DNA of 28,068 bases, taken from a virus. The notes below the pieces were generated by a model. It was not told where the DNA came from. It saw nothing but the letters and a program-made list of their open reading frames with translations, and did no database searches. The translations under genes and the position numbers were made by a program. Below, piece by piece: positions 1 through 8,790 of this stretch. The stretch is taken from positions 1-28,068 of the IMG/VR virus record IMGVR_UViG_3300014911_000022; one strand, written 5' to 3'. Positions within the stretch are counted from its first letter, which is position 1; the number at the start of each line of letters is the position of its first letter.

Positions 1-1080
1 ATGGCGGATGACACTGATGAATTTAATAAAAGTGTTTCAAAAATAATTGGCGGCAGAGCCGAGAGAGTAGCAGAGGAAGCAACTGATTCATTCAATATGG
101 TTAAAAAGAGCTGGGGTGATGTTGCTCTTACGTGGAATGATTTTCTTGGAAAGAAATCAGAGACAGAAAAAAAGAGTTACTGGGAGCGGACGAAGGATAT
201 AGCAGCGGTTGCAAATGAGGGCATAGAACTAATTCTTGATACTCTTGATTCTCTTGAAACATTTTTAAATGCTATAGGAGTTCAGGATTTTTATTGTTGT
301 ATTGTTGTCAGGTTATTTAAGATAGGAAGTGACAGCAGGGGTCTGAAGTATTTAAAACTTCTGAAGGCCGGTTTATATCTCTCTATCAGGGGATTAACAA
401 TAAATTTGACTGATTTGGCTAATAGCGCGATTGGACTGTATAATTCTATGCTTATCGCGATTTTGACTACCATAGTAACATATATGCAAACTATTTTTGA
501 AGCTGTTATAGAGAAGCTTGAGAAGATGACGAATGATCTTTTTGCAAAAAGTGACTGGATAAAAGACTGTACGCCACTGGTTGCTCTGGTTGAGATGGTT
601 AAAGAGCTTATTGCCGAACTTGAGGATTTGATAAGTGATTATATAGTTGATCTATACAAGCTTTTTTATGTAAGCTCGGTTCACTGGAAAGATCTTATTA
701 ATCAGAGTTACAAGAGTATGGTTTTAAAGAAGATGTTCAGGCTTGTAGATAAGATAATAGATGCAATAGAGAGCGGAGATTGTGTAACTGACACCAGTGA
801 AGCTGATACATCGAAGGTAACTGCCAGTGATCTTCCGTCTGGTATGACACCGGAGGGCATTGTAAAATTTTATACTGATTATCTTGGATTAAGCAGATCG
901 GAAATAATGAAAATAATGAAAGATGAAGGCATAAAAACGAAGCGGGACATTGAGGTTGAGACTGAAGAGTTAGAGGATGAGGCTATTCTTAAACATGTGG
1001 ATAACTGTATGAAGGGAAAGCTTTCACCGTCAGTTATTGAAGAAATCAACAGCAGAATAAGGAAGTGGGGGTTAGAATAA
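1..1080 (+). CDS. Hypothetical helical protein upstream of portal
   Basis: A 359-residue frame opening with ATG at the first base of the window. Upstream sequence is missing, so the start has no visible ribosome site and could be internal. The protein is predicted to be mostly alpha-helical, with an amphipathic to hydrophobic middle (about residues 115-240, rich in Ile, Leu, Val and Tyr) and an acidic C-terminal part. I recognise no domain. Its TAA stop overlaps the portal ATG by one base, so the two are translationally coupled. Its place just before the portal, where terminase or head-assembly genes usually lie, suggests a structural or assembly role, but that is inference from position only. 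Confidence 0.75.
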   Translation: MADDTDEFNKSVSKIIGGRAERVAEEATDSFNMVKKSWGDVALTWNDFLGKKSETEKKSYWERTKDIAAVANEGIELILDTLDSLETFLNAIGVQDFYCCIVVRLFKIGSDSRGLKYLKLLKAGLYLSIRGLTINLTDLANSAIGLYNSMLIAILTTIVTYMQTIFEAVIEKLEKMTNDLFAKSDWIKDCTPLVALVEMVKELIAELEDLISDYIVDLYKLFYVSSVHWKDLINQSYKSMVLKKMFRLVDKIIDAIESGDCVTDTSEADTSKVTASDLPSGMTPEGIVKFYTDYLGLSRSEIMKIMKDEGIKTKRDIEVETEELEDEAILKHVDNCMKGKLSPSVIEEINSRIRKWGLE

Positions 1081-3260
1081 TGTTTGAAATTTTTGGTAAC
1101 ATACCGGACACTCCAAGAACTGCTCCTGCTAGCAGTTATAACGATGTCTTTAAGGGAATGAAAAAGAAAAATCAGCTTCAGCCGATAAAATCTTTCGGTG
1201 TAGTTTATCCTGGCGTAGACGGAGGATTTAACAGAAACTCGTTCAGAGCTTCTGAATATAATCTGACAGATGTGGCAAATGCAATAGATACGGAATCTTT
1301 TTTAAGTCAAGCTATAAATAAATATGTATCTCAGATGTTCAGGAGCGGATATCTTTTTATAGGGAAGAATAAAAAAGCTGTTGACTATATAAAGAGAAGG
1401 TTTGAGCAGATAGAGATGGTCACGAAATACCCAATTGATCTGTTTTTCAGAGATGTGGCGAAACAGTTAGTCGGATTTTCTAATGCATTTATTATTAAGC
1501 GACGTTCTTCCGGTGCCAGTACTGGGTATACATATAGGAATGAGTTCGGAAAGTTGTATAAGCCCATAGCCAGGTATGATCTGGTTGATGCTGCTACTAT
1601 GCAGTTGAGCAGAGAGGATAATGGAAAAGTTTTGAGATATAAACAGGAGATACCCGGAGTCGCCCGTTCTCCTGAGTGGAGTGCCGATGATGTTATACAT
1701 ATTTTTTACAACAGGAGGGTCGGAAATGCGTTTGGTACTCCGATAGCCGCTAATGTGCTGGATGATATAAGAGCACTTAGAAGAATGGAGGAGGCAATAG
1801 AAATTCTTGTATGGACCAATGCAGTTCCATGGATACATGTTAAAGTCGGGTCAGAAGATAGGAGCGCAGATGATTCTGAAATTGAGATGATACAGGCTAG
1901 GATACAGAATATGGAACCGGAAGGCGGTATAGTTACCGATGAACGCTGTGATATAGATGTTATCGGGGCAGGTCGTGAAGCACTGAATGCCGAGCCGTAT
2001 CTTGATTACATGAAAAGAAGAGTCTGGGCAGGACTGGGAGTATCTGCTGTATCCTTCGGTGAAGGTGATACAGCCAACAGAGGAACGGCTATTACTATTG
2101 AGAAAGTTTCGCTTAATCAGACGATAGAATTTGTTTCCACTCTGAAGTTTTTTATTGATTATTATATGATCAGGGAACTTTTGATGGAAGGTGGTTTCAA
2201 ATGGAATGAGATAGATGATACAAACAAAGTTGAAATGCACTTTCCTGAAATAGATTTTGAGACTCGTATGGAGAAGGCTAATCATGGGATGGCCTTATAT
2301 CAGGGACATATGATAACTGAAGATGAAGCAAGGATGGATTATTTAGGCCGTGAACCAATATCTGATGATGCAAGAGCCCGCATGTACTTTGAACTGATTC
2401 AAAAGCCACAGGCCATAATAAGGGCTGTTGATGAGCCATATTTATCGACTTCTCCCGAAAATGCAACCAGGAATAAAAACCAGCCGGAGAATCAGTATGG
2501 GAAAAAGAACGCAAAAACTCAGCCGGTTAATGCCAGAAGACATGGAGAGGATATGCTGGATAGTGATGTTAGTGATGCCACATCCAGTTCGCATAGAGAT
2601 TTTGTAAGAGCAAGAATTAGAAGTGATATCTATGCTTCTTCTCTGATGAATCATTATGATGCGTTCATAGAAGATGTTCAGGAACTCGTTAAATCCAGGT
2701 TTGGTGCGACGGTTTTAGGAAAGGATGATTTAGCGCTTATAATGTCTCTTACAGCAGAAGGGATGAAAAATGATGCATCGGTTTTTATACTTGATGCATT
2801 TCGATTTGGCGTCGAAGATGCATGTACGCAGATGGGTATAGATCCAGAAGGTATTTTTATATCGGAGTCTCTAACTTTTCTTAGGACGAAGGCGGAAGGG
2901 TATATTGATAATCTTCTGGATGATATAGCAAGAAGATTTGTGAGGGACATAAATGATACAGATACTGTAATGGATGCATTATGTCTGGTTGCAGGCATAT
3001 TCGAGTCCGAGAGATACAGAATTGATTTTCAGGCTAATGCGGAGCTGTTGAGGGCATATAATTTCGGTCTGCTTAAGGCATTTACTGCCGGCGGTGTGCC
3101 GGAGGTGGCAGTTCTCCCTCATCCGAACCCGGCTGATTTGTGCAAACCTTTTGAGAATAAAGTATTTGATTTGCGTCTAATTGTTGATTATGATGAATTG
3201 CCGCCTTATCATGGCAAATGTACGCATATCATAGGCATACCAAATAAGGCAAAAAGTTAA
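1080..3260 (+). CDS. Phage portal protein with C-terminal MuF-like minor head domain
   Basis: Product of 726 residues. The portal is the dodecameric ring at the capsid vertex through which DNA is packaged and the tail attached. Residues about 40-430 have the look of a portal core: a segment around the motif ADDVIHIFYNRR, a long helix with DDIRALRRMEEAIEIL, and a wing and clip region leading to LGVSAVSFGEGDTANRG. The last 220 or so residues resemble the phage Mu gpF family of minor head proteins: RAYNFGLLKAFTAGG, then C-x-P-F-x-N-K-V-F and PPYHGKCTHI, equivalent to the family's usual HPNCRC-like end. Portal and MuF are usually separate adjacent genes, so this is a fusion. I chose the ATG overlapping the previous stop; a GTG at 1065 in the same frame would add five residues. 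Confidence 0.85.
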   Translation: MFEIFGNIPDTPRTAPASSYNDVFKGMKKKNQLQPIKSFGVVYPGVDGGFNRNSFRASEYNLTDVANAIDTESFLSQAINKYVSQMFRSGYLFIGKNKKAVDYIKRRFEQIEMVTKYPIDLFFRDVAKQLVGFSNAFIIKRRSSGASTGYTYRNEFGKLYKPIARYDLVDAATMQLSREDNGKVLRYKQEIPGVARSPEWSADDVIHIFYNRRVGNAFGTPIAANVLDDIRALRRMEEAIEILVWTNAVPWIHVKVGSEDRSADDSEIEMIQARIQNMEPEGGIVTDERCDIDVIGAGREALNAEPYLDYMKRRVWAGLGVSAVSFGEGDTANRGTAITIEKVSLNQTIEFVSTLKFFIDYYMIRELLMEGGFKWNEIDDTNKVEMHFPEIDFETRMEKANHGMALYQGHMITEDEARMDYLGREPISDDARARMYFELIQKPQAIIRAVDEPYLSTSPENATRNKNQPENQYGKKNAKTQPVNARRHGEDMLDSDVSDATSSSHRDFVRARIRSDIYASSLMNHYDAFIEDVQELVKSRFGATVLGKDDLALIMSLTAEGMKNDASVFILDAFRFGVEDACTQMGIDPEGIFISESLTFLRTKAEGYIDNLLDDIARRFVRDINDTDTVMDALCLVAGIFESERYRIDFQANAELLRAYNFGLLKAFTAGGVPEVAVLPHPNPADLCKPFENKVFDLRLIVDYDELPPYHGKCTHIIGIPNKAKS

Positions 3261-3277
3261 CTTTTTTGGCGTTTTGG

Positions 3278-3306
3278 TTGTTTTTTTAGATTTTTTTTGA
3301 TATAAT
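3278..3306 (+). promoter_or_regulatory. Sigma-70/sigma-A type promoter with extended -10
   Basis: TTGTTT (3278-3283), a 17-base T-rich spacer, then TATAAT (3301-3306) preceded by TG one base upstream, giving TGATATAAT. This lies in the 67-base gap between the portal and the protease/scaffold gene, 21 bases before its ATG. The leader is therefore short and has only a weak ribosome site (GCGGTGAT). A near-identical extended -10 occurs before the gene at 18025. Confidence 0.75.
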
Positions 3307-3327
3307 TGTAATAGCGGTGATATTTTT

Positions 3328-5685
3328 ATGCCATATACTTTAAATAATCCGCCAGCTATAATAAAGAATTTGCCCAAGAAGGCAAAAGAGATATGGATAA
3401 AAGCTTTTAATAATGCACTTAAAACGTATAATAATGATGAGGAAATAGCAAGAAGAGTGGCATGGTCGGCAGTAAAGAAGGCCGGCTACAAGAAAGGAAA
3501 GGATGGTAAATGGCGTAAGGAGGGGGATGCAGTGAAAACAGAAAACGGTTTAGTGATCGAAGACGGCGAAATAAATGTAATAGACAGTGTTTTTTATGAG
3601 CTTCCCAGGTTAGATGATGGAAAGCTTAAGAATTTTAAGGATGCACTGGGGGACGCAGACTCAAATAATGGAATAATAATAGTTATAGATGCATCTCACA
3701 TAGGATTTGTTAATAAGAATGGTTATTTTTATACTCCTGAGTCGGTAAGGAGTGCTGTATCTTCATGGACTACGCCATATCCAAAACCAATTCTAAGGAA
3801 TCATGACGAATATTCTGATCCTATTGGCAGAGTAGTTATGAGTGAGTATGTAGAACCCTTTGTTCCATTGACTGGTGATACATCAGATACTGATCCACTC
3901 TTCGTTCCGAAAGGTGTTATTCGTCTAAATGCAAGGATACTTGACAAAGCATCCATTAATAAGATATTGGATGGAAGATATTTAACAGTTTCAACAAGGC
4001 AAAAGGCAACGAGTGTTGTATGTTCTATCTGCAACCAGAAAATAGAGGGCATAGATAGTATGTGTGAGCATGAGAGAATGAAAGTTTATGACAAGAAACT
4101 TTGTTTCTGGTATGTAGATATTAAGGAATATGTTGAATGCTCTTTCGTCAATAGACCTGCCGATGAATATGGCCAGGTTGTCAGGATAGAAGGCCAGGGC
4201 TTATATAGCGGGGATAAAAAGGATAATATAGTTATTCCCAATGAGTATGTTAGAATTATAGGTTGTGTTGGCGATGAGCTTATGGATCTTCAAGCGGATG
4301 GAGCGAGAGTTTCGCCGCTTGATAGCATAGGTGTGGAGGAATTCAAATCCTTGTTGGTTAGTGACAAAGATGGCAATGAATGGCTTTCGGCCAATGATGT
4401 TTATTTGTCTAAACTGAAAGATGAGGGGTTTTTTGATGGGTTGGATGTCCCTATGTCTGATGTTTCAAATGAAATGTTCTGCGGTCTTGGTCGGACGTTG
4501 CCGGTTGTCAATCCCGAACAAGGAAGGCTTTTGCTCGATACTCTAGGAGATATGTCACTTTCTTCTACGCAGAAGCGCGATGTTCGTGAAAACCTCTATG
4601 CCTTATTTTATAAGCAGGGATGGGATTTCCATACTGCTTACACATCTGTTACGAAAGGAGGAAAGCAAAAGCCTATGGACTATAAGGACAATGATATTTA
4701 CGTATGTCCTATCGACGGTGAGGATGAATATACGTCAGACTTTCCTGAAGACAAAAAACTCACATATGCTGAGAGAAAACGCTTGCCGGATAGCGCATTT
4801 TGTCTGATTCAGAAAGTTGATGGAAAGGTAAGACGTAGATTTCCTGCACATGATGCTGCTCATGTCCGCAATGGTTTGGCCAGACTTCCCCAGGCAAAAG
4901 ATCTGTCTCCCGCGGAGCGGAAGAAGGTCTACAATTGTCTGGTTAGGCGGGCAAAGAAATACGGAATAAAGGTGTCTCCGAAGAAAGGTGATGCCGACGA
5001 TTTGCCTGAGAAGATAGAAGTCATTGATATCAAACTTTGTGAGGCAACGCTTGATGATATTCTGGCGCTTGAAATAGTTCAGGATTATATCAGGCAATTG
5101 GAAGATAAGTATGCGCAGGAAAAGAGGGATGCAGTTTCTCAGGCTATTGATGAACTGGATAATCCCGAAGCTGTTTCTATCAAAGATATGAAGCAAGGCT
5201 ACGAGGATGCATTGAAAGAATTGTCCAAGGCTAAGGAGAATCTTCAGAAAGAGGTTAATGCGCTGAAGGATAGTATCAGAGAGAAGGATAAAGATATAGA
5301 AGCTATTCGCAGTGAGAATAAAACTATGGCCACAAGGCTTCATAGAAATCTTGCGGAGAGGATAGTAGATATCAGAGTCCTTCTTAAGAAACCTGATACC
5401 TCTGAAATTCTCAATGCGGCCAGTTCTGATCTTAAAGCTGAGGCCAGGAAAAAGCTGGTTGAAAGTTTTGCTGCACGCCGTACAGATAGCTTGGAGGATA
5501 CTTTAAGGGATTTGTCTCTTGAATTGGGTAATATTTCGTCCGATATTTCTGATGATAATGATGATGTTGCCGGCGATGATCCAATTGTGGGGGACGATGA
5601 CATAAAGAGTGGTAAAAAGGAGGAGCTTACGGAAGATGAAGTTGTTGCACTTGTTGCAAGACTTTTATCTGGCCGGAGATCCTAA
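3328..5685 (+). CDS. ChaB domain - prohead protease - scaffold fusion
   Basis: Product of 785 residues with several parts. Residues 1-65 match the ChaB fold (LPKKAKEIWIKAFNNAL, then ARRVAWSAVKKAGY and a K-rich end with a Trp). Residues about 80-330 look like a capsid maturation protease: PYPKPILRNHDEYSDPIGRV carries a candidate catalytic His159, and TVSTRQ carries a candidate Ser222. Next comes a probable zinc knuckle (Cys232, Cys235, Cys246, His248) and ECSFVNRPADEYG. Residues about 480-555 (LTYAERKRLPDSAF, HDAAHVRNGLARL, LSPAERKKVYNCL) match a module I associate with DUF6582, often found on phage proteases. Residues about 590-720 are coiled coil, and the tail is acidic, as in scaffolds. Inferred role: it assembles the procapsid, then cleaves itself and other head proteins. 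Assignments are by eye; the protease call is firm in type, while the catalytic residues are tentative. Confidence 0.85.
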   Translation: MPYTLNNPPAIIKNLPKKAKEIWIKAFNNALKTYNNDEEIARRVAWSAVKKAGYKKGKDGKWRKEGDAVKTENGLVIEDGEINVIDSVFYELPRLDDGKLKNFKDALGDADSNNGIIIVIDASHIGFVNKNGYFYTPESVRSAVSSWTTPYPKPILRNHDEYSDPIGRVVMSEYVEPFVPLTGDTSDTDPLFVPKGVIRLNARILDKASINKILDGRYLTVSTRQKATSVVCSICNQKIEGIDSMCEHERMKVYDKKLCFWYVDIKEYVECSFVNRPADEYGQVVRIEGQGLYSGDKKDNIVIPNEYVRIIGCVGDELMDLQADGARVSPLDSIGVEEFKSLLVSDKDGNEWLSANDVYLSKLKDEGFFDGLDVPMSDVSNEMFCGLGRTLPVVNPEQGRLLLDTLGDMSLSSTQKRDVRENLYALFYKQGWDFHTAYTSVTKGGKQKPMDYKDNDIYVCPIDGEDEYTSDFPEDKKLTYAERKRLPDSAFCLIQKVDGKVRRRFPAHDAAHVRNGLARLPQAKDLSPAERKKVYNCLVRRAKKYGIKVSPKKGDADDLPEKIEVIDIKLCEATLDDILALEIVQDYIRQLEDKYAQEKRDAVSQAIDELDNPEAVSIKDMKQGYEDALKELSKAKENLQKEVNALKDSIREKDKDIEAIRSENKTMATRLHRNLAERIVDIRVLLKKPDTSEILNAASSDLKAEARKKLVESFAARRTDSLEDTLRDLSLELGNISSDISDDNDDVAGDDPIVGDDDIKSGKKEELTEDEVVALVARLLSGRRS

Positions 5686-5714
5686 TTTTGAAGTAAAGGA
5701 GGATGAGTGAATAG

Positions 5715-6773
5715 ATGGCTGGACCTCAATTCAGTTTGAATGCTAATGCGAGGGGCAGAGGAATTAGAACGGCTCCCGCAAAATTTCTGACATCCAAACT
5801 GAGACCCAACATCGAACAGAATGAAGGTGTACGTCCACCCGAACCGGTTCTTCCGAATCGATATCTGCCTGTGCGGTTTATTGATGTGGAGACTGCTGAG
5901 GGTGTAGTTATTCCTTTGGGTACGATTGTATCCTTTGAATCGATGACGACACCGGATGCTTCGGGAAGTATTTATGTTGGTCAGAATATGCTGGATGCCA
6001 ATAATGCTGTTCAGGCCAATATAGATGACAGCTACTATGGATATCCGGATCCAATATGCCAGCTGGTTACTATAGCCAATGGTGGGACGGATGTTGCAGG
6101 TAATCATACTCTCGAAGATTATTCCAGTCTTGATGTTCAGGTAGGAACCATGAAGAATGATGGTACGCTTGCTGCTGATGGCGATGCATCGCCGGGCAGA
6201 AGTGCCAATTATCCTGTCGGAGTTGCTATGGCGGATATATATCAGGATATTCGCGGTAAATACCTGAACTATGATGGGGTCTTCCGTTTGGCTGATGCAG
6301 TTCTTTGTGATTATTATATTAGTGTGCCGTTTTATATTCAGAATGACGATGATGATGTTGCATTTAACGACGAGAGCGATGCTGGTTATGCTCTTGTTGT
6401 TAATGAGCATGCTTATCTCTATCAGTACACAGGAAAAACTCTTGCTGTGGGTCAACTTCTGAAATCTGATATGTTCGGGAAGTTCATACCGCAACACGGA
6501 GCGATATCGAGTGGAAATGATGTTGAATATAAGACAGCACAAACTGTAGGAAGGTTGTTTGCTCTGGATTGTAGATATCCCAAGCAGATGCTTGATGTGG
6601 TAGATACGTATCCGGGAAGTCAGATGCCTGGTACAGATACGGGAGGACTTCCGTATGCGCTGTTTAATTTCCTTTATGCTTTGTATGGAGGAAACAAGAC
6701 GCTGGCGGAAATGCTCCACACTGTCAGGAAAGGTTATGCTGGAACTGCCAGAATACAATTGCTGGCTTCTTAA
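5715..6773 (+). CDS. Probable capsid decoration or head structural protein
   Basis: Product of 352 residues, probably mostly beta-structured and rich in Gly, Asp and Tyr, with no signal peptide or membrane segment. It sits between the protease/scaffold gene and the major capsid gene, where many phages encode the cement or decoration protein. I do not recognise its family, so the role is inferred from position. AGGAGG at 5697-5702 is a strong ribosome site but lies 12 bases from this ATG. A four-codon frame (ATG at 5703, stop TAG at 5712-5714) fills the gap and could couple initiation. A long antisense open frame covers the whole gene and is rejected as a shadow. Confidence 0.75.
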   Translation: MAGPQFSLNANARGRGIRTAPAKFLTSKLRPNIEQNEGVRPPEPVLPNRYLPVRFIDVETAEGVVIPLGTIVSFESMTTPDASGSIYVGQNMLDANNAVQANIDDSYYGYPDPICQLVTIANGGTDVAGNHTLEDYSSLDVQVGTMKNDGTLAADGDASPGRSANYPVGVAMADIYQDIRGKYLNYDGVFRLADAVLCDYYISVPFYIQNDDDDVAFNDESDAGYALVVNEHAYLYQYTGKTLAVGQLLKSDMFGKFIPQHGAISSGNDVEYKTAQTVGRLFALDCRYPKQMLDVVDTYPGSQMPGTDTGGLPYALFNFLYALYGGNKTLAEMLHTVRKGYAGTARIQLLAS

Positions 6774-6798
6774 TCCCATTTAAAGGAGGAAAAGACGT

Positions 6799-8028
6799 AT
6801 GGAACTTAATGATCTTGAAATTAAATTTAAAGCTACATACGATGCCTGGTTGAATGGGACAGAGGTGGAGCCAGATAAGGAACTAACAATGAAGGATCTT
6901 GTGACAACCAAACATGCCACGAGATTTGTTCCTAAGGTTGTGCAGACTGTTGTTAGGGATGCACTAGAACCTTCACTTCTGGTTGTTCCCAACTTGTTTC
7001 AACCAATTCGTATGAAAGCCGGACGTACCATCGAGATAGGTGCGCTTGGCGCATTGACAGCCGGATACATTGCAGAAGGTCAGGAATATCCTCAAAGAGA
7101 TCTTTCGATGGATGGTGGAGACATGGTTTCTGTCAGCATTCGAAAGGCTGGTCTCATGGTAAATGTGACCGATGAGGTTATAGAAGAAAACCTTTTTGAT
7201 GTATTTGGTCTTTGGTTAAGGTTAGCGGGTAATGCCCTTGCCAGACTTAAAGAACAGACGGCCATAAGATTGTTAAACGAAATGGGTATAGTCTATTTCG
7301 ATAATGCTAATCCTGGCAATGCTGTTAGAGGATCGACTACTGGTCGGGACGTAACGGGTGCATTCAATGGTTCTATGACACTGAATGACATATTTGATAT
7401 GTTCTCATTTATGGTGCTGAATGGATTCAATCCTGACACACTGATAATGAATCCCCTGGCGTGGGCCATGTTTGCCACTGACCCCGATGTTAGAGAAATA
7501 GTCCTGAAAGGTGCAACACTTGGTTCAAGGAGACTTCCGAATGGTTCTCCGAGTCCAGGATGGGGCACCAGCCATGGAGGATGGGGACTTAGAACGACTG
7601 CTACCGGTTCTGGTACTCCTGATCCTGTGCTTGGTAAAGTAGGGGCCAATCCGTGGGTTCTCAGCACGAATCCTCTTGCTGCTACATTTAATGTGCAGCC
7701 TGAGTATTTGCCTGGTCCGCTCAAAGTTCTCGTATCACCGTGGGTGCCGTATAATTCTACGGATGAAACTACAACGGTAATTCTTGCTGATTCCAGCAGA
7801 GCTGGCGTAATAGTGATCAAGAATGAAGTTCAGACCGAGGAATTCGATGATCCTGCCAGAGATATCAGGAATCTCAAGATAAACGAGAGATATGGGTTTG
7901 GTCTAATGGAACAGGGCAAGGGTCTGGTTGTGGCCAGAAATATAGTTGTAGCCAGAAATTACAACTTCGAGAACCGGAATATGGTTTCGAATCTTCCGGC
8001 CATAGATCAGTCTCAGTCTCGTCCATAA
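6799..8028 (+). CDS. Major capsid protein (HK97 fold)
   Basis: Product of 409 residues that forms the capsid shell. The N-terminal 50 residues are charged and helical, as in the delta/N-arm region removed or refolded on maturation. The pattern that follows is typical of HK97-fold capsid proteins: RFVPKVVQTVVRDALEPSLL, a beta-rich segment with GRTIEIGALGALTAGYIAEG, SIRKAGLMVNVTDEVIEE, and a spine helix with LARLKEQTAIRLLNEMG. The P-domain/A-domain region follows with NPLAWAMFATDPDVREI, and the end has RDIRNLKINERYGFGL. AGGAGG stands 9 bases before the ATG. Its place after protease/scaffold and decoration genes fits. A strong hairpin follows the gene. Confidence 0.85.
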   Translation: MELNDLEIKFKATYDAWLNGTEVEPDKELTMKDLVTTKHATRFVPKVVQTVVRDALEPSLLVVPNLFQPIRMKAGRTIEIGALGALTAGYIAEGQEYPQRDLSMDGGDMVSVSIRKAGLMVNVTDEVIEENLFDVFGLWLRLAGNALARLKEQTAIRLLNEMGIVYFDNANPGNAVRGSTTGRDVTGAFNGSMTLNDIFDMFSFMVLNGFNPDTLIMNPLAWAMFATDPDVREIVLKGATLGSRRLPNGSPSPGWGTSHGGWGLRTTATGSGTPDPVLGKVGANPWVLSTNPLAATFNVQPEYLPGPLKVLVSPWVPYNSTDETTTVILADSSRAGVIVIKNEVQTEEFDDPARDIRNLKINERYGFGLMEQGKGLVVARNIVVARNYNFENRNMVSNLPAIDQSQSRP

Positions 8029-8061
8029 ATGATCAGGGATTGCACTGAGTTATAAGTAGTC

Positions 8062-8090
8062 CAGGGAGGACGGAATTTCCGTCCTCCCTG
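8062..8090 (+). other. Strong hairpin after the capsid gene
   Basis: Near-perfect palindrome: CAGGGAGGACGG (8062-8073) pairs with CCGTCCTCCCTG (8079-8090) around AATTT, which can itself be closed further by AA/TT pairs. No run of T follows, so it is not a standard intrinsic terminator. It lies 34 bases after the capsid stop and before the ribosome site of the next gene. It could stabilise the capsid mRNA, mark RNA processing, or weakly attenuate transcription. Confidence 0.7.
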
Positions 8091-8116
8091 TGATGAAAAC
8101 AAGGGGGCTTAAAATC

Positions 8117-8638
8117 ATGGAAGAAAGAAAGAAATATGTGGTACTGAATGTCAGCGTATCAAAAAAGTTTGAAGATCCCGACAGTGGGATCAATTTGTCT
8201 ATTTGGGGGGATATTGCTGCAGATTATCCAAAGAAGAATACAGACAGAGTTGATGAAGCCATTAGACTAGGAATACTTCGGGAGGCGGACAGTACAGATG
8301 AGATAGAGCTTAACACCACTTCTTTATCATCTGTAAGAGGATATCCGAAATTTATTGAACGCAGCATAGAAAATGATATAGATTTTATAGAGCGATCTGA
8401 GAATTTAGATGTGCTCAAAAAGATGCTTGCAGAAGAGAGAATGAGGACTAAGGATGAGAAACTTATGCGGGAAGATGTAATAGCTCATCTTGAGGAAAAA
8501 ATAGAAGATTTGGTCAGAAGGAGGGGCGGCGTTACGGATGCATCCTTCATTGAGGAAGAAGAAGATGAACCGCCATCCACTGACGAGAAAGGTAAAGTTG
8601 GTTCTGATGAAGTTAGTTCTGATGATGTGGGGGGTTAA
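8117..8638 (+). CDS. Hypothetical acidic head-neck protein
   Basis: Product of 173 residues of unknown family. The N-terminal half has mixed strands and helices (KYVVLNVSVSKKFEDP, WGDIAADYPKKNTDRVDEAI). The middle is a charged helix, likely coiled coil (LKKMLAEERMRTKDEKLM through LEEKIEDLVRRR). The last 40 residues are Glu/Asp/Ser-rich and look disordered. I chose the ATG at 8117 because AAGGGGG ends about 9 bases upstream. The in-frame GTG at 8090 would start on the last base of the hairpin and lacks a ribosome site. A position between the capsid and neck genes suggests a head-completion role. Confidence 0.7.
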   Translation: MEERKKYVVLNVSVSKKFEDPDSGINLSIWGDIAADYPKKNTDRVDEAIRLGILREADSTDEIELNTTSLSSVRGYPKFIERSIENDIDFIERSENLDVLKKMLAEERMRTKDEKLMREDVIAHLEEKIEDLVRRRGGVTDASFIEEEEDEPPSTDEKGKVGSDEVSSDDVGG

Positions 8639-8644
8639 GGCGAA

Positions 8645-8785
8645 TTGTTTACCTTGTTCGATTTGATCACGATGAAGGGAATAACAAGGGGGCTGCCTAT
8701 ACGGAAGGTTAATTTGTCGGCACTGCCTGTAAATTATAAAATAAAGACGAGCAAATCCAAAAAGTCCAGAAAGAAAAAGAGGTAA
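8645..8785 (+). CDS. Tiny basic protein
   Basis: A 46-residue frame from a TTG codon; a shorter version of 37 residues starts at ATG 8672. It is in the same frame as the previous gene, directly after its stop. The first part is hydrophobic (FTLFDLITMKGI). The C-terminus is extremely basic (KTSKSKKSRKKKR), as in proteins that bind nucleic acid or an acidic partner. A G-run at 8629-8634 is a plausible ribosome site for the TTG start, while the ATG has none. The frame fills the gap exactly up to the next gene. It matches no family I know. Confidence 0.5.
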   Translation: MFTLFDLITMKGITRGLPIRKVNLSALPVNYKIKTSKSKKSRKKKR

Positions 8786-8790
8786 TATAG

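Noticed and set aside
5682-6779. Long antisense open frame (365 codons) covering the whole decoration gene
   Set aside because: It lacks a ribosome site and has a protein composition typical of a reversed coding strand (many Ser, Arg and Ile). The sense gene has AGGAGG, correct order and good composition.
8062-8090. Intrinsic terminator after the capsid gene
   Set aside because: The stem is strong but is followed by TGATGAAAAC with no T-run, so it was kept only as a hairpin.
8098-8694. Repeat of AACAAGGGGGCT at 8098 and 8683
   Set aside because: Twelve bases built around a ribosome-site-like G-run; the second copy is inside a coding frame. Chance plus shared composition is enough to explain it.
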